A DNA stretch of 64,000 bases from Flavobacterium sp. 83. GTDB lineage: Bacteria > Bacteroidota > Bacteroidia > Flavobacteriales > Flavobacteriaceae. Position 1 is the first letter of the stretch. Every line of letters starts with the position of its first letter. The notes under the pieces are model-generated. The model was not told the origin of the DNA and made no database searches. It saw only the letters and a program-made list of their open reading frames with translations. The stretch is from assembly GCF_000744835.1 (NCBI RefSeq), contig NZ_JQMS01000001.1, positions 3,348,001 to 3,412,000 on the forward strand, written 5' to 3'. Of this stretch, positions 26,815-35,504 are shown piece by piece. The position numbers and the translations under genes are program-made.

Positions 26815-27179
26815 TTATTTTTAGTAAATATTAAATTTATTGAGATATCAAAATATCGTTACTTATCATTATTTTCTAATTGAATTATAAAGCAAAAATT
26901 AGTGCCAGAAATATTATTTGTTTGGGATTCAAAATTCCCTTTTATATATAGCTTCGCTATTGCCAATCACATTTTATGTGCTAACTAAATTAGAAAGAGT
27001 CTTCTTCATATCTTATTTTAATATGAATACGACTCTTTTTTTGTTCCTTAAATTTCATGTGACACATAAATAAAAACATATCAATCAAGACATTAACTTC
27101 AATTTATATGTTATTTTTTTATTATATTTATACTTAATGACTAAAAAAATATTTCTTAACAATGATATTCCATTCTTAA
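26815..27179. other. Intergenic gap between aminotransferase and flippase
   Basis: A/T-rich, with no supported gene. It contains one hairpin at 26994-27038. Everything else looks like spacer, possibly with a promoter for the flippase operon that I could not identify. Confidence 0.5.
26994..27038. terminator. Hairpin downstream of aminotransferase gene
   Basis: AAAGAGTC and GACTCTTT pair, with an inner TTCATAT/ATATGAA stem separated by a small internal loop. A TTTTTTT run follows on the plus strand and an A/T-rich tail on the minus strand. Its position suggests it separates the aminotransferase gene from the flippase operon. Confidence 0.55.
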
Positions 27180-28484
27180 TTATGTTCTATCAATATTCAA
27201 AACATAGGTATTCTTAAAAAGCAGAGCATTCAGAAAAAATTTTACATATTTGTTACGATGACTTACTTTATTTTTTTTCAGAACAACGTTTTTAATTGGT
27301 GTAGCCACACCTGTTTTAAAAACACTATGTACAACATCCATTATTCTAGTTTTATCTTCTTCGGTAGTATTCGATCCAGAAGGCAGACAGAGGCCAATAT
27401 CAAATAGACTTTGTGCAACAGTATTACCATAATAAGGATATCCCTCGTACAAAGGCTGAAGATGTAATGGTTTCCATAAAAATCTTGCCTCAATATTATC
27501 AGCCTCAAATGCCAAACGTAATATAGAGCAGTCAATTCCGTTACTTTCCTCTGGATTAATGGTAATAACTGTCAACCAATGATTAGAAAAATAATCTTTA
27601 TTAGGGACATCATAAACTGTAACCCCAGGGACGTTTTCAAATAAATCTTTATAAAACTGATGCATGCTTCTTCGCAATGCAATATGTTCATCTAAAACTT
27701 CCATCTGACCACGACCAATACCAGCACATATATTACTCAACCTGTAATTATATCCTAGCTCAGAATGTTCGTAATGAATGGCATTATCTTTAGACTGAGT
27801 TGCTAAAAAAACAGCTTTTGCTTTACTATTTTCAGAAGGACATACTAGAGCTCCACCGCCTGAAGTAGTAATGATTTTATTACCATTAAAAGACAAAACA
27901 CTCAAATCACCAAATGTTCCACATTTTTGGCCTTTGTAAGTACTACCTAAAGCCTCAGCAGCATCTTCAAGAATTGGTATTTGATATTTGTTAGCTATTG
28001 AGCGTATCAGTTCAATTTTATATGGATTACCATATAGGTGAACTGTAATTATAGCCTTTGGTTTTTTACCGAGTTTAATTCTATCAATAATCGCTTGTTC
28101 CAGTGCTATAGGGCAAATATTCCAAGTGTCAATTTCACTATCAATAAAAACTGGGACAGCTTTTAAATATAAAATAGGATTTGCAGAAGCTGTAAATGTC
28201 AGTGACTGACATATAACTTCATCTCCAGCTTTTACGCCTAAAAGAATTAATCCTAAATGAATGGCTGCGGTTCCAGATGATAATGAAGCTACATGAACAT
28301 TGTCATTTAAATATTTTTTTAAATCATTTTCAAAAAAATCTACATTAGCCCCCATTGGTGCAATCCAATTAGAATCAAAAGCTTCTTTAACATATTTTTG
28401 CTCATTACCTCTCATGTGTGGAGAAGATAAATATATTTTTTGTTTGTATTTCAACTTGAATAAATTGTGGTATTTTAAAATCAA
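27180..28484 (-). CDS. DegT/DnrJ/EryC1 (PglE-like) PLP-dependent sugar aminotransferase
   Basis: A 434-residue sugar aminotransferase. KIYLSSPHMRGNEQKYVKEA, SSGTAAIHLGLILLGVKAGD and CQSLTFTASANPI resemble PglE and related enzymes. EDAAEALGS contains the pyridine-binding Asp, and the PLP lysine lies in LSFNGNKIITTSGGG. It would aminate a UDP-4-keto-sugar. The modelled start is TTG at 28484; the family usually begins only two or three residues before KIYLSS, so a later TTG (28454) is possible. The C-terminus extends about 40 residues past the usual end. The gene is separated from pglC/pglD-like genes by the whole glycan cluster, whereas these are often adjacent in relatives. Confidence 0.88.
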   Translation of the reverse strand: MILKYHNLFKLKYKQKIYLSSPHMRGNEQKYVKEAFDSNWIAPMGANVDFFENDLKKYLNDNVHVASLSSGTAAIHLGLILLGVKAGDEVICQSLTFTASANPILYLKAVPVFIDSEIDTWNICPIALEQAIIDRIKLGKKPKAIITVHLYGNPYKIELIRSIANKYQIPILEDAAEALGSTYKGQKCGTFGDLSVLSFNGNKIITTSGGGALVCPSENSKAKAVFLATQSKDNAIHYEHSELGYNYRLSNICAGIGRGQMEVLDEHIALRRSMHQFYKDLFENVPGVTVYDVPNKDYFSNHWLTVITINPEESNGIDCSILRLAFEADNIEARFLWKPLHLQPLYEGYPYYGNTVAQSLFDIGLCLPSGSNTTEEDKTRIMDVVHSVFKTGVATPIKNVVLKKNKVSHRNKYVKFFLNALLFKNTYVLNIDRT

Positions 28485-28545
28485 ATTACTAATAAATTAA
28501 CATTGTAAAAATATATAAATACAAGTAAAAAAATTAAATAAATAA

Positions 28546-28553
28546 CAAACTTA
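28546..28553 (-). promoter_or_regulatory. Candidate -7 element for aminotransferase gene
   Basis: The minus strand reads TAAGTTTG, a full match to the Bacteroidota -7 consensus TAnnTTTG, about 60 bp upstream of the aminotransferase start. No clear TTG is found at the -33 distance, so confidence is low. Confidence 0.35.
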
Positions 28554-28905
28554 ATCATTTAATAACATACCGTAAATACACTGATAATCTGATAAATAGT
28601 AGTTGTTTTTTTTCTAAAAAAAACAATTTTATCCTTTATGTTTAGGACCTTATTTAAAAAATCGGCAGTTTCTAATGTTTCTGTTTCTAAAAAAACAAAA
28701 CTGACCAAATCTGGAGTCCAAACAACGTTTTTGAATATCCCTTTAATAACTTTGATTTTGCAGAAGGATTCCTCATTTTTATTTTTTTTATTATTGAAAC
28801 AAACTGAAATATTTATCTGAAAATGGGTTTGTTCAAAACAAAAAAATGATGCTTTTAAGGAAACTGAACTTTACTATTTCTATTTATAATTTAAAAAAAA
28901 TAAAA

Positions 28906-28927
28906 AGGCCGCCAAAATTGGCGGCCT
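28906..28927 (-). terminator. Intrinsic terminator of the 1648-residue protein gene
   Basis: AGGCCGCCAA / TTGGCGGCCT form a perfect 10-bp GC-rich stem with a 2-base centre, followed on the minus strand by a long T-rich run. It lies 29 bp past the stop codon. Confidence 0.9.
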
Positions 28928-28956
28928 AAAAATATAGGATAAGAAATAACCTGAAA

Positions 28957-31900
28957 TTATTCCTTGATTAATTTTTTAACAATCACTTCATTACTTGAAG
29001 AATTTACTATTTGAACGATATAAATTCCATTCTTTAAAGAAGATACATTTTGGTTTATCATATTTACACCAATTTCCAATTGAATAGAACTAGGATTAAC
29101 AACCATTGTACCATCCAAAGAGTAAATCGCGATTTCAACTACACCCACTTCAGAAGCAGTAATGTCAATATTGAAATCACTAGATACTGGATTAGGATAC
29201 ACTTCAGTAGCAGTTATAGCAATTATTTCTTTACTTGTTGAAGCTAATTTAGCAACTGGACAAGCAGTACTTGTTAATGTAATTGATTTAACAACACTAG
29301 AAACATTACATGAATTTTTAGCAGCAACTGTTAATTTATTTGTAGTTTTTGATGAAAGAACTGCAGCGAAATCAACAACAACAGAGTTAGTACCTTGACC
29401 AGATACAATTACCGTACCATCAGCAGGAGTCCAAACATAATCAGTAGCTCCAACAACTGCAGGAACTGTAAAAGTTTGATTAGCACATCTTGTAAATGTT
29501 GTTCCTCCAGAATTAACACCAATTGCAGGCATCAAAGTAGATAAAACAAGTGATTTGTTAGTAAGACTGTTACCAACTCCGTTTACTGAAGTTATAACAA
29601 TAGATTTTGGAGCAGTAGTAATAGCCACAAAACCAGCAGGATATGTTACTGTGAATGTTAAATCACTTGTAGCTAAAACATTTGAAGTATTACTTGCATT
29701 AGCATCAGAAGTTACAACTGAACCTGTTGGAGCAGTAATAACATAAGAATTAGCTAAAGGAGAAGCAGTAATAGTATAGTTGTAAGAACTGTTAGCACAC
29801 AATCCAACTATTTGACCTGTTACAGTAGCTACTGCAGCAGGAACAGCTGAAGTTAATTTTAACAATTTAGCTGTAGATGAAGTTGCAGGAACCATTGTAC
29901 CATTAGTAGCAGTTACAGAAGATCCAATACCGTTTACCGCTTTAACACCTAAGTATAATGAAGTTGTACCAGCAGCAACATCTGCAAAATTAACTGTAAT
30001 TACATTTGAAGTTCCTCCAGATAATTGATTCACACCAATTGGCAATTCCCAAGCATAAGAAGATGCAGTTGCAGAAGCAGTTGCAGTTACTGTGAATGGA
30101 GTAGTTGTCCCTATAAATTTACTGATTACTGTTACAGCTGTATTAGTACTAACTGCGTCGTTAGTTACTTTTATTGCAGCAGGAGCAGCAGGCAAAACAG
30201 CTGTTAATGTTAATAATTTAGCTGTAGAAGCAGTAGTAGGATTTACAGCAGTTGCATTAGCAGTTACTGAAGCACCTGTACCATTTTTAGCTTTAACACC
30301 AATTCTCAATACATTTGTTGATACAGGAACAGCAGCTGTTGTAGTATAATTAAACGTATTTGCACTAGTTACACCAGCAAAATTAACTGTAATTACATTT
30401 GAAGTACCTGAAGTAACACCAGATGTTGTAGTAGCTCCTGATAAAAGAGTAACACCTGTAGGCAATTCCCAAACATAAGAAGTTGCAGTAGCAACTGGAG
30501 CAGCAGTTATATTTAATACAGTAGGTGTTCCCATGTATTTAGCAAATGAAGTTACTGCAGTAGGAATTCCAGTAGTAGGCAATGGTAATAAAGCATCTGT
30601 AACTTTCAAAGTAGTAGGTGCAGCAGGTAAAACTTTAGTAAGTGCTAAAGTTTTAGCAATACTATTACAACCTGACGCATTTACAGCAGCAACAGAAAGG
30701 TTACCTATTGAACCCGCTCCAACAGGAACATTTTTAAAGTTAACAGTTACGGTATTTGTACCTTGACCAGAAACAATATTAACTCCTAATGGTGCAGTCC
30801 ATAAATAAGAAACAGCATCTACAACATCTGCAATAGAATAAGTTGCTTCAGTAGTAGTACCTACTAAAGCTCCTTGAGCAACAGTTCCAGTAATAGTTCC
30901 TGGAGTACCTAATATAGGAGTAACATTAACAACAATTTCAGCTCTTGGACCTTCTGTACCATCAGCATATACTTGAGAAACAAAATACGATTTTGTTGAA
31001 GGAGCAGTTGTAGTTACTGGAACTGGAGCTGCAGTTAAAACCGTAGCAATAGTAGCAGTACTATACCATTTTAAAGAAACACCACCATTCAAAGTAGCTG
31101 TTAAAGCAGTAGCAACTGTACCTTTACAGATATTAAATGGAGTAACAACAACTGGAGAAACTTTAGAAACTAAACCAGTAAAGTTTGAATTAGAAAGCGC
31201 AGCAGAACCTGTAGCTGGTCTATAATCTAATCCTGTGTAAACTGTAGCATCAGCGTTGTATGGCAAAGTTAACAAACCAGCACTTGCAGTTTGAGTAGTA
31301 TTTCCATTAGCAGCATACCAAGATGTCATGTTAAATGCAGGATTATTACCAGCTGTAATAGTACCTGGAGAATTCACTTGAAGTACTTTTGAAGTTGTAA
31401 CAATACCAGCTAAAATATTATTTTTAAATTTCAATTCATTAGCAACTGCATTATTTTCAGCAGCTACACCATCAATATGAAGACCTTCTTGAAAATCCAT
31501 AAAGATTGAATTGTAGATACTCAATTTAGAAGCTCTTCTTATTCTAGCTCCTCTTTTAAATCCAGAAGCTAAAGTACCACCATTTGTTAAGGTAACACGG
31601 TAAGATGGCCCTATCAAAGTACAGTTTGTAAAAATTGCACTTGTGTAAGGAGATACAGCTGTTCCTCCTGCATTGTTATCAGACTCAAAACCTTCTGAAG
31701 TAGAAACAGACGGAGCATCAGAAATTTGTGGATCTCTAATAGCTAAAGCATATTGCACTTTACCACTAAATCCGTTATCCGTATCAAAATCGTCATCTAA
31801 GTTTCTATAAGACACTAAGTGTTTACAGTTTACTGCACCACCAAACCATTCAAAAGCATCATCATTAGCAAAAGATACTTGTACATAATCAATAGTAGTT

Positions 31901-33903
31901 CCACTACCAACAGCTCCCATTGTTAAACCGTTGATTTCACTGTTTGGAGCATAAACATATCCACCAAATTCAATTCTTACATATTTCAATGTTCCTGAAT
32001 TATCAGTATCATCTGGAGTTAAACCTCCACCATATTGAGTATCTGCTGAAGCAGTGATACCTTCAATATTGTTTATACCATTATTCAAGTTAAATGAACC
32101 ATTACCTAAAAGGATAATTCCTCCCCAATCACCTTTGCTTCTAGAACCAGCAGCATTGTTTGAAGTAAATACAATTGGACTTGTAGCAGTACCAACAGCA
32201 TTAATTTTAGATCCTTTAGTAATAATCAAAGATGCACCGGCACCAGCACCTCTAATAGTAACACCTGGCTGAATCGTTAAAGTAGCACCATTTTTAACAT
32301 AAGTTAAACCTTGTAAAAGATATGTATTACCTGTTGTCCATGTAGTATTTGTAGTGATTTCTCCACTTACAGTGATTCCTGTTGAAGAGTAAACCGCATT
32401 TTGAGGATCGTAGTTTGTCCAACCGTTTGTCCACATTGCTGTAGGAGCTGGAGCAAAAGCACCTCTATAAGAAGTAAATTCAATAGCATCAGCAACCACT
32501 GGAGTAGCCACTAATTTTCCTGTAAAAGCACTATCTGTAAAATCAGAACCTTCTTCAACAATGGAACCTGAAGCAGGTCTATAATCTAATCCTGTATAAG
32601 TGGTAGCGTCAGAACCATAAGCGTTTGTCAACAAACCTGAATTTGAAGCAACAGTTGAATTACCATTAGCAGTATACCAGTTTGTCATATTGAATGCAGC
32701 GTTATTACCTACAGTAATAGTACCTGGAGAAGTTACTTGTAAAACTTTTGAAGTAGTAACAATACCAGCTAAAATGTTGTTTTTAAATTTCAACGTTCCC
32801 GCAACTGCATTATTTTCGGCAGCTACACCATCAATATGAACTCCTTCTTGAAAATCCATAAACAATGAGTTGAAGATTTTCAATTGAGACGCTCTTCTAA
32901 TTCTAGCACCTCTTTTGTATCCTGTTGCTAAAGTTCCACCATTAGGTAAAGTAAGACGGTAAGATGGTCCTATCAAAGTACAGTTTGTAAAAATTGCACT
33001 TGTGTAAGGAGATACAGCTGTTCCTCCTGCATTGTTATCAGACTCAAAACCTTCTGAAGTAGAAACTGATGGATTATCAGAAATTTGTGGATCTCTAATT
33101 GCCAAAGCATATTGAACTGATCCGCTATATCCGTTATCAGTATCAAAATCATCATCTAAATTTCTATAAGAAACTAAGTGTTTACAGTTTACTGAACCAC
33201 CAAACCATTCAAAAGCATCATCATTAGCAAAAGATACTTGTACGTAATCAATAGTAGTTCCACTACCAACAGCTCCCATTGTCAATCCGTTGATTTCATT
33301 GTTAGGTGCATAAACATATCCACCAAATTCAATTCTAACGTATTTTAATGTTCCTGAACTATCCGCATTATCTGGAGTTAAACCTCCACCATATTCTGTG
33401 TATACAGAAGCAGTTAAACCTTCGATGTTATTCACACCATTATTCAAGTTGAAAGCTCCTTTACCTAAAAGGATAACTCCTCCCCAATCCCCTTTGTTTC
33501 TAGAACCAGCGGCATTGTTTGAAGTAAATACAATTGGACTTGAAGCAGTACCAACAGCATTAATTTTAGCGCCTTTAGTGATTACTAAAGCTGAACCTGC
33601 ACCAGCTCCTCTAACAATAACACCAGGTTGAATCGTTAAAACAGCATTGTTTCTTACATTAATAAGACCTGCTAAAGAATAAACTTTACCAGTAGTCCAA
33701 GTCGTGTTAGCAGTAATATCAGCACTAACATTAACAGTTGCAGTACCGTAAACGGTATTCTGCGGGTCATAATTTGTCCAGTTGTCTGTCCACATCGCTG
33801 CGGGCGCTGGAGCAAAAGCACCTCTGTAAGAGGTTTGTTCAATTTGAGCACTTACCATATTCACGATAAGGAACAAAATTGCAATCAAATAGTTTTTTTT
33901 CAT
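28957..33903 (-). CDS. Large T9SS-secreted beta-helix protein with internal duplication
   Basis: A 1648-residue secreted protein. A signal peptide (MKKNYLIAILFLIVNMVSAQ) is followed by two near-identical tandem units of about 452 residues (roughly 25-476 and 477-930). Each begins SYRGAFAPAP and contains GGVILLG/GGIILLG, LKYVRIEFGGYVYAPN and SFANDDAFEWFGG. This looks like a right-handed beta-helix family found in many Bacteroidota. An Ig-like region rich in Thr, Ala and Val follows (about 950-1550), with several GTNxVTVNF repeats. The last 80 residues are a type A sorting domain (VYPNPVSSDFNI to KKLIKE), so it should leave via the type IX system and be anchored or released at the surface. The ligand or activity is unknown. 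It has its own promoter and terminator. Confidence 0.92.
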   Translation of the reverse strand: MKKNYLIAILFLIVNMVSAQIEQTSYRGAFAPAPAAMWTDNWTNYDPQNTVYGTATVNVSADITANTTWTTGKVYSLAGLINVRNNAVLTIQPGVIVRGAGAGSALVITKGAKINAVGTASSPIVFTSNNAAGSRNKGDWGGVILLGKGAFNLNNGVNNIEGLTASVYTEYGGGLTPDNADSSGTLKYVRIEFGGYVYAPNNEINGLTMGAVGSGTTIDYVQVSFANDDAFEWFGGSVNCKHLVSYRNLDDDFDTDNGYSGSVQYALAIRDPQISDNPSVSTSEGFESDNNAGGTAVSPYTSAIFTNCTLIGPSYRLTLPNGGTLATGYKRGARIRRASQLKIFNSLFMDFQEGVHIDGVAAENNAVAGTLKFKNNILAGIVTTSKVLQVTSPGTITVGNNAAFNMTNWYTANGNSTVASNSGLLTNAYGSDATTYTGLDYRPASGSIVEEGSDFTDSAFTGKLVATPVVADAIEFTSYRGAFAPAPTAMWTNGWTNYDPQNAVYSSTGITVSGEITTNTTWTTGNTYLLQGLTYVKNGATLTIQPGVTIRGAGAGASLIITKGSKINAVGTATSPIVFTSNNAAGSRSKGDWGGIILLGNGSFNLNNGINNIEGITASADTQYGGGLTPDDTDNSGTLKYVRIEFGGYVYAPNSEINGLTMGAVGSGTTIDYVQVSFANDDAFEWFGGAVNCKHLVSYRNLDDDFDTDNGFSGKVQYALAIRDPQISDAPSVSTSEGFESDNNAGGTAVSPYTSAIFTNCTLIGPSYRVTLTNGGTLASGFKRGARIRRASKLSIYNSIFMDFQEGLHIDGVAAENNAVANELKFKNNILAGIVTTSKVLQVNSPGTITAGNNPAFNMTSWYAANGNTTQTASAGLLTLPYNADATVYTGLDYRPATGSAALSNSNFTGLVSKVSPVVVTPFNICKGTVATALTATLNGGVSLKWYSTATIATVLTAAPVPVTTTAPSTKSYFVSQVYADGTEGPRAEIVVNVTPILGTPGTITGTVAQGALVGTTTEATYSIADVVDAVSYLWTAPLGVNIVSGQGTNTVTVNFKNVPVGAGSIGNLSVAAVNASGCNSIAKTLALTKVLPAAPTTLKVTDALLPLPTTGIPTAVTSFAKYMGTPTVLNITAAPVATATSYVWELPTGVTLLSGATTTSGVTSGTSNVITVNFAGVTSANTFNYTTTAAVPVSTNVLRIGVKAKNGTGASVTANATAVNPTTASTAKLLTLTAVLPAAPAAIKVTNDAVSTNTAVTVISKFIGTTTPFTVTATASATASSYAWELPIGVNQLSGGTSNVITVNFADVAAGTTSLYLGVKAVNGIGSSVTATNGTMVPATSSTAKLLKLTSAVPAAVATVTGQIVGLCANSSYNYTITASPLANSYVITAPTGSVVTSDANASNTSNVLATSDLTFTVTYPAGFVAITTAPKSIVITSVNGVGNSLTNKSLVLSTLMPAIGVNSGGTTFTRCANQTFTVPAVVGATDYVWTPADGTVIVSGQGTNSVVVDFAAVLSSKTTNKLTVAAKNSCNVSSVVKSITLTSTACPVAKLASTSKEIIAITATEVYPNPVSSDFNIDITASEVGVVEIAIYSLDGTMVVNPSSIQLEIGVNMINQNVSSLKNGIYIVQIVNSSSNEVIVKKLIKE
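31150..33831 (-). repeat. Two-copy internal DNA duplication of about 1.36 kb
   Basis: The two beta-helix units are highly similar at both protein and nucleotide level, for example the stretch around 31800-31900 versus 33170-33260. Approximate copies are 33831-32476 and 32475-31150. Edges are estimated by eye from the SYRG start of each unit and the LDYRPA end segment. Confidence 0.85.
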
Positions 33904-34256
33904 TTTTTCTGTTTTTTGTTAAACAGGACAAATCTATACTTAAGTGTAAAACTGAATGCCAACTAAAAATTAAATAAACGAAACATTTAAGTAAATTGAT
34001 TGTTACGAAATTTAACAAATTGTAAAGAACTTATTTTAAGAAAAAAAATAATAGCTCTAATCTACAACAGTTACATTCAGAAGTTAGATTTAATATAACT
34101 ACCTGTAAATAAGACGCTAAAAAACAAACCTTTTTAGGCTAAAATCTTAAGTACAGTAGGGTAAATTTTAAGATATTGGGGTATTTGTTAGGCAAATCAC
34201 CGTATGTCCAATAACCAAGAAACGACATAATACTAACCCGTTAGGCGTAATTAATA
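33904..34256. other. Intergenic gap between secreted protein and GH1 gene
   Basis: 353 bp. It holds the promoter candidate of the secreted-protein gene close to 33930. I see no other gene, strong hairpin or repeat. Confidence 0.5.
33929..33962 (-). promoter_or_regulatory. Promoter candidate for the secreted beta-helix protein
   Basis: The minus strand has TTG at 33962-33960 and TAGATTTG at 33936-33929, spaced 23 nt. This matches the Bacteroidota TTG / TAnnTTTG promoter. The inferred 5' leader is about 20 nt. Confidence 0.6.
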
Positions 34257-35489
34257 TTAGGTTTTAAATTCTTGTAATCTTGAAACAAAATAACCATTGA
34301 CTTTGCCTCCACTTTTTTTGGCATTAAGCATTTGACTCAAACAAGACTGTATTCCATTTGTTTTTTGAACACCTATAGCAACATCCAAATCAATTTCTTC
34401 AAGAGGCAGTGCAACATTCTCAACAATAAATATTTTTTTTACGCCTTCATATTTGCTATACTTTTTTATAATAAGATAAATTAATTCATGGTAAATATGA
34501 AAATTTAAATGCGATTTATTAGCTCTAATTTTATCTTGTTTTAAAAGTTTAGCATTCAAATAAGGAGCGAATGAATCGTGAGTGGCTATTTCTCTTATAC
34601 AATTTTGCAATCCTATAAAATCAAAATCTACTTTAATTAAATCATTATCACCAATGTAAGTATATTTAGAAACATTCTTCAAAAAAGGCAACGCCTGAAT
34701 CGGATATCCTAATCCCAATAAAGGCTCGATAAAAGTTCTATTTAACAAGGCATCTATTCGTTCAGCAGCTTTAATGTCTTTATCACTATACGTATTTGAA
34801 ACAATATAATGACATGAAAAAAAAGTTCCTACCTGAGCATTCGCCTCTATTTGTTTTATCGTTCTAAACCCAACAGATTGACAAAGTAGGGCATGATGTA
34901 AAGCAGGTAAAAAATTATTAGGCCCCTTCTTACCTGAAGAATCGATTCCCAAAAAATGACCGGCTCCAGTGAAAAAACAAGGTTCACTTAAGATAATCCA
35001 ATAGGTAACCTTTCCCTTGAAAGCATTAACACAAACGGCCGTATAGTTTTCGAACCAAGATAAGACTTCGCGATTAGCCCAGCCCCCTTTAGTCTCTAAT
35101 GCAATTGGTAAGCAAGAATCATACAACGTTACAAAAGGTTCAATTCCATTTGCGATACAAATATCAAGTATGTTGTGATAAAAATTAATAGCCTCTGTAC
35201 TTATTTTTCCGGTTCCATCAGGGAGTATTTTAGACCAAGACAAGGAAAACTTAAAATTAGGAATTCCTAATTGTTTTATTAAATCAATATCTTGTTTGTA
35301 TTTCTCTAATTGCATTCTGTAAAACGAAACATCAATAGTTGAATATTGATGTTTCGCATTTAAAAAAACAGGATCTTCTATATTTTTAGGTGCCAAAGGA
35401 GCACTAGAAGACATGCCCCAGAGAAAATTATCTCCAAAATCGTAGGTATCTAATAGTAATGCACTCTTATTTAAATTAGCTAAACTCAT
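34257..35489 (-). CDS. Divergent glycoside hydrolase family 1 protein
   Basis: A 410-residue GH1-like TIM barrel without a signal peptide, so probably cytoplasmic. Recognisable family landmarks are FLWGMSSSAP near 22-31, FSLSWSKILPDG near 81-92, the acid/base Glu in LSEP (Glu169) and the nucleophile Glu in FIVEN (Glu357). Several normally invariant substrate contacts are changed. The usual TFNEP Asn is Ser, the HWDLPQ loop reads YDSCLPIA, the early Gln of the SAYQ motif is missing, and the C-terminal DNFEW segment is not found. It may have altered specificity or little hydrolase activity. The gene is 15 nt downstream of a TonB receptor gene, suggesting cotranscription. Confidence 0.78.
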   Translation of the reverse strand: MSLANLNKSALLLDTYDFGDNFLWGMSSSAPLAPKNIEDPVFLNAKHQYSTIDVSFYRMQLEKYKQDIDLIKQLGIPNFKFSLSWSKILPDGTGKISTEAINFYHNILDICIANGIEPFVTLYDSCLPIALETKGGWANREVLSWFENYTAVCVNAFKGKVTYWIILSEPCFFTGAGHFLGIDSSGKKGPNNFLPALHHALLCQSVGFRTIKQIEANAQVGTFFSCHYIVSNTYSDKDIKAAERIDALLNRTFIEPLLGLGYPIQALPFLKNVSKYTYIGDNDLIKVDFDFIGLQNCIREIATHDSFAPYLNAKLLKQDKIRANKSHLNFHIYHELIYLIIKKYSKYEGVKKIFIVENVALPLEEIDLDVAIGVQKTNGIQSCLSQMLNAKKSGGKVNGYFVSRLQEFKT

Positions 35490-35504
35490 TTTAAATGATG
35501 ATCA

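Larger units (their letters stand above)
28485..28956. other. Intergenic gap upstream of aminotransferase
   Basis: 472 bp, A/T-rich. It holds a candidate promoter for the aminotransferase and the terminator of the large secreted protein gene. Short frames here are not supported as genes. Confidence 0.5.

Noticed and set aside
28603..28626. Palindrome TTGTTTTTTTTC / AAAAAAAACAA
   Set aside because: The stem is almost entirely A-T homopolymer and would not form a stable terminator.
28638..28820. Short open frames on both strands between the aminotransferase and the secreted-protein gene
   Set aside because: The sequence is A/T-rich with long homopolymer runs, and neither translation resembles a known family or has a plausible start context.
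29162..33631. Several plus-strand frames of 60-85 codons
   Set aside because: They are antisense to the Thr/Ala/Val-rich secreted protein; its codon bias removes stops from the opposite strand.
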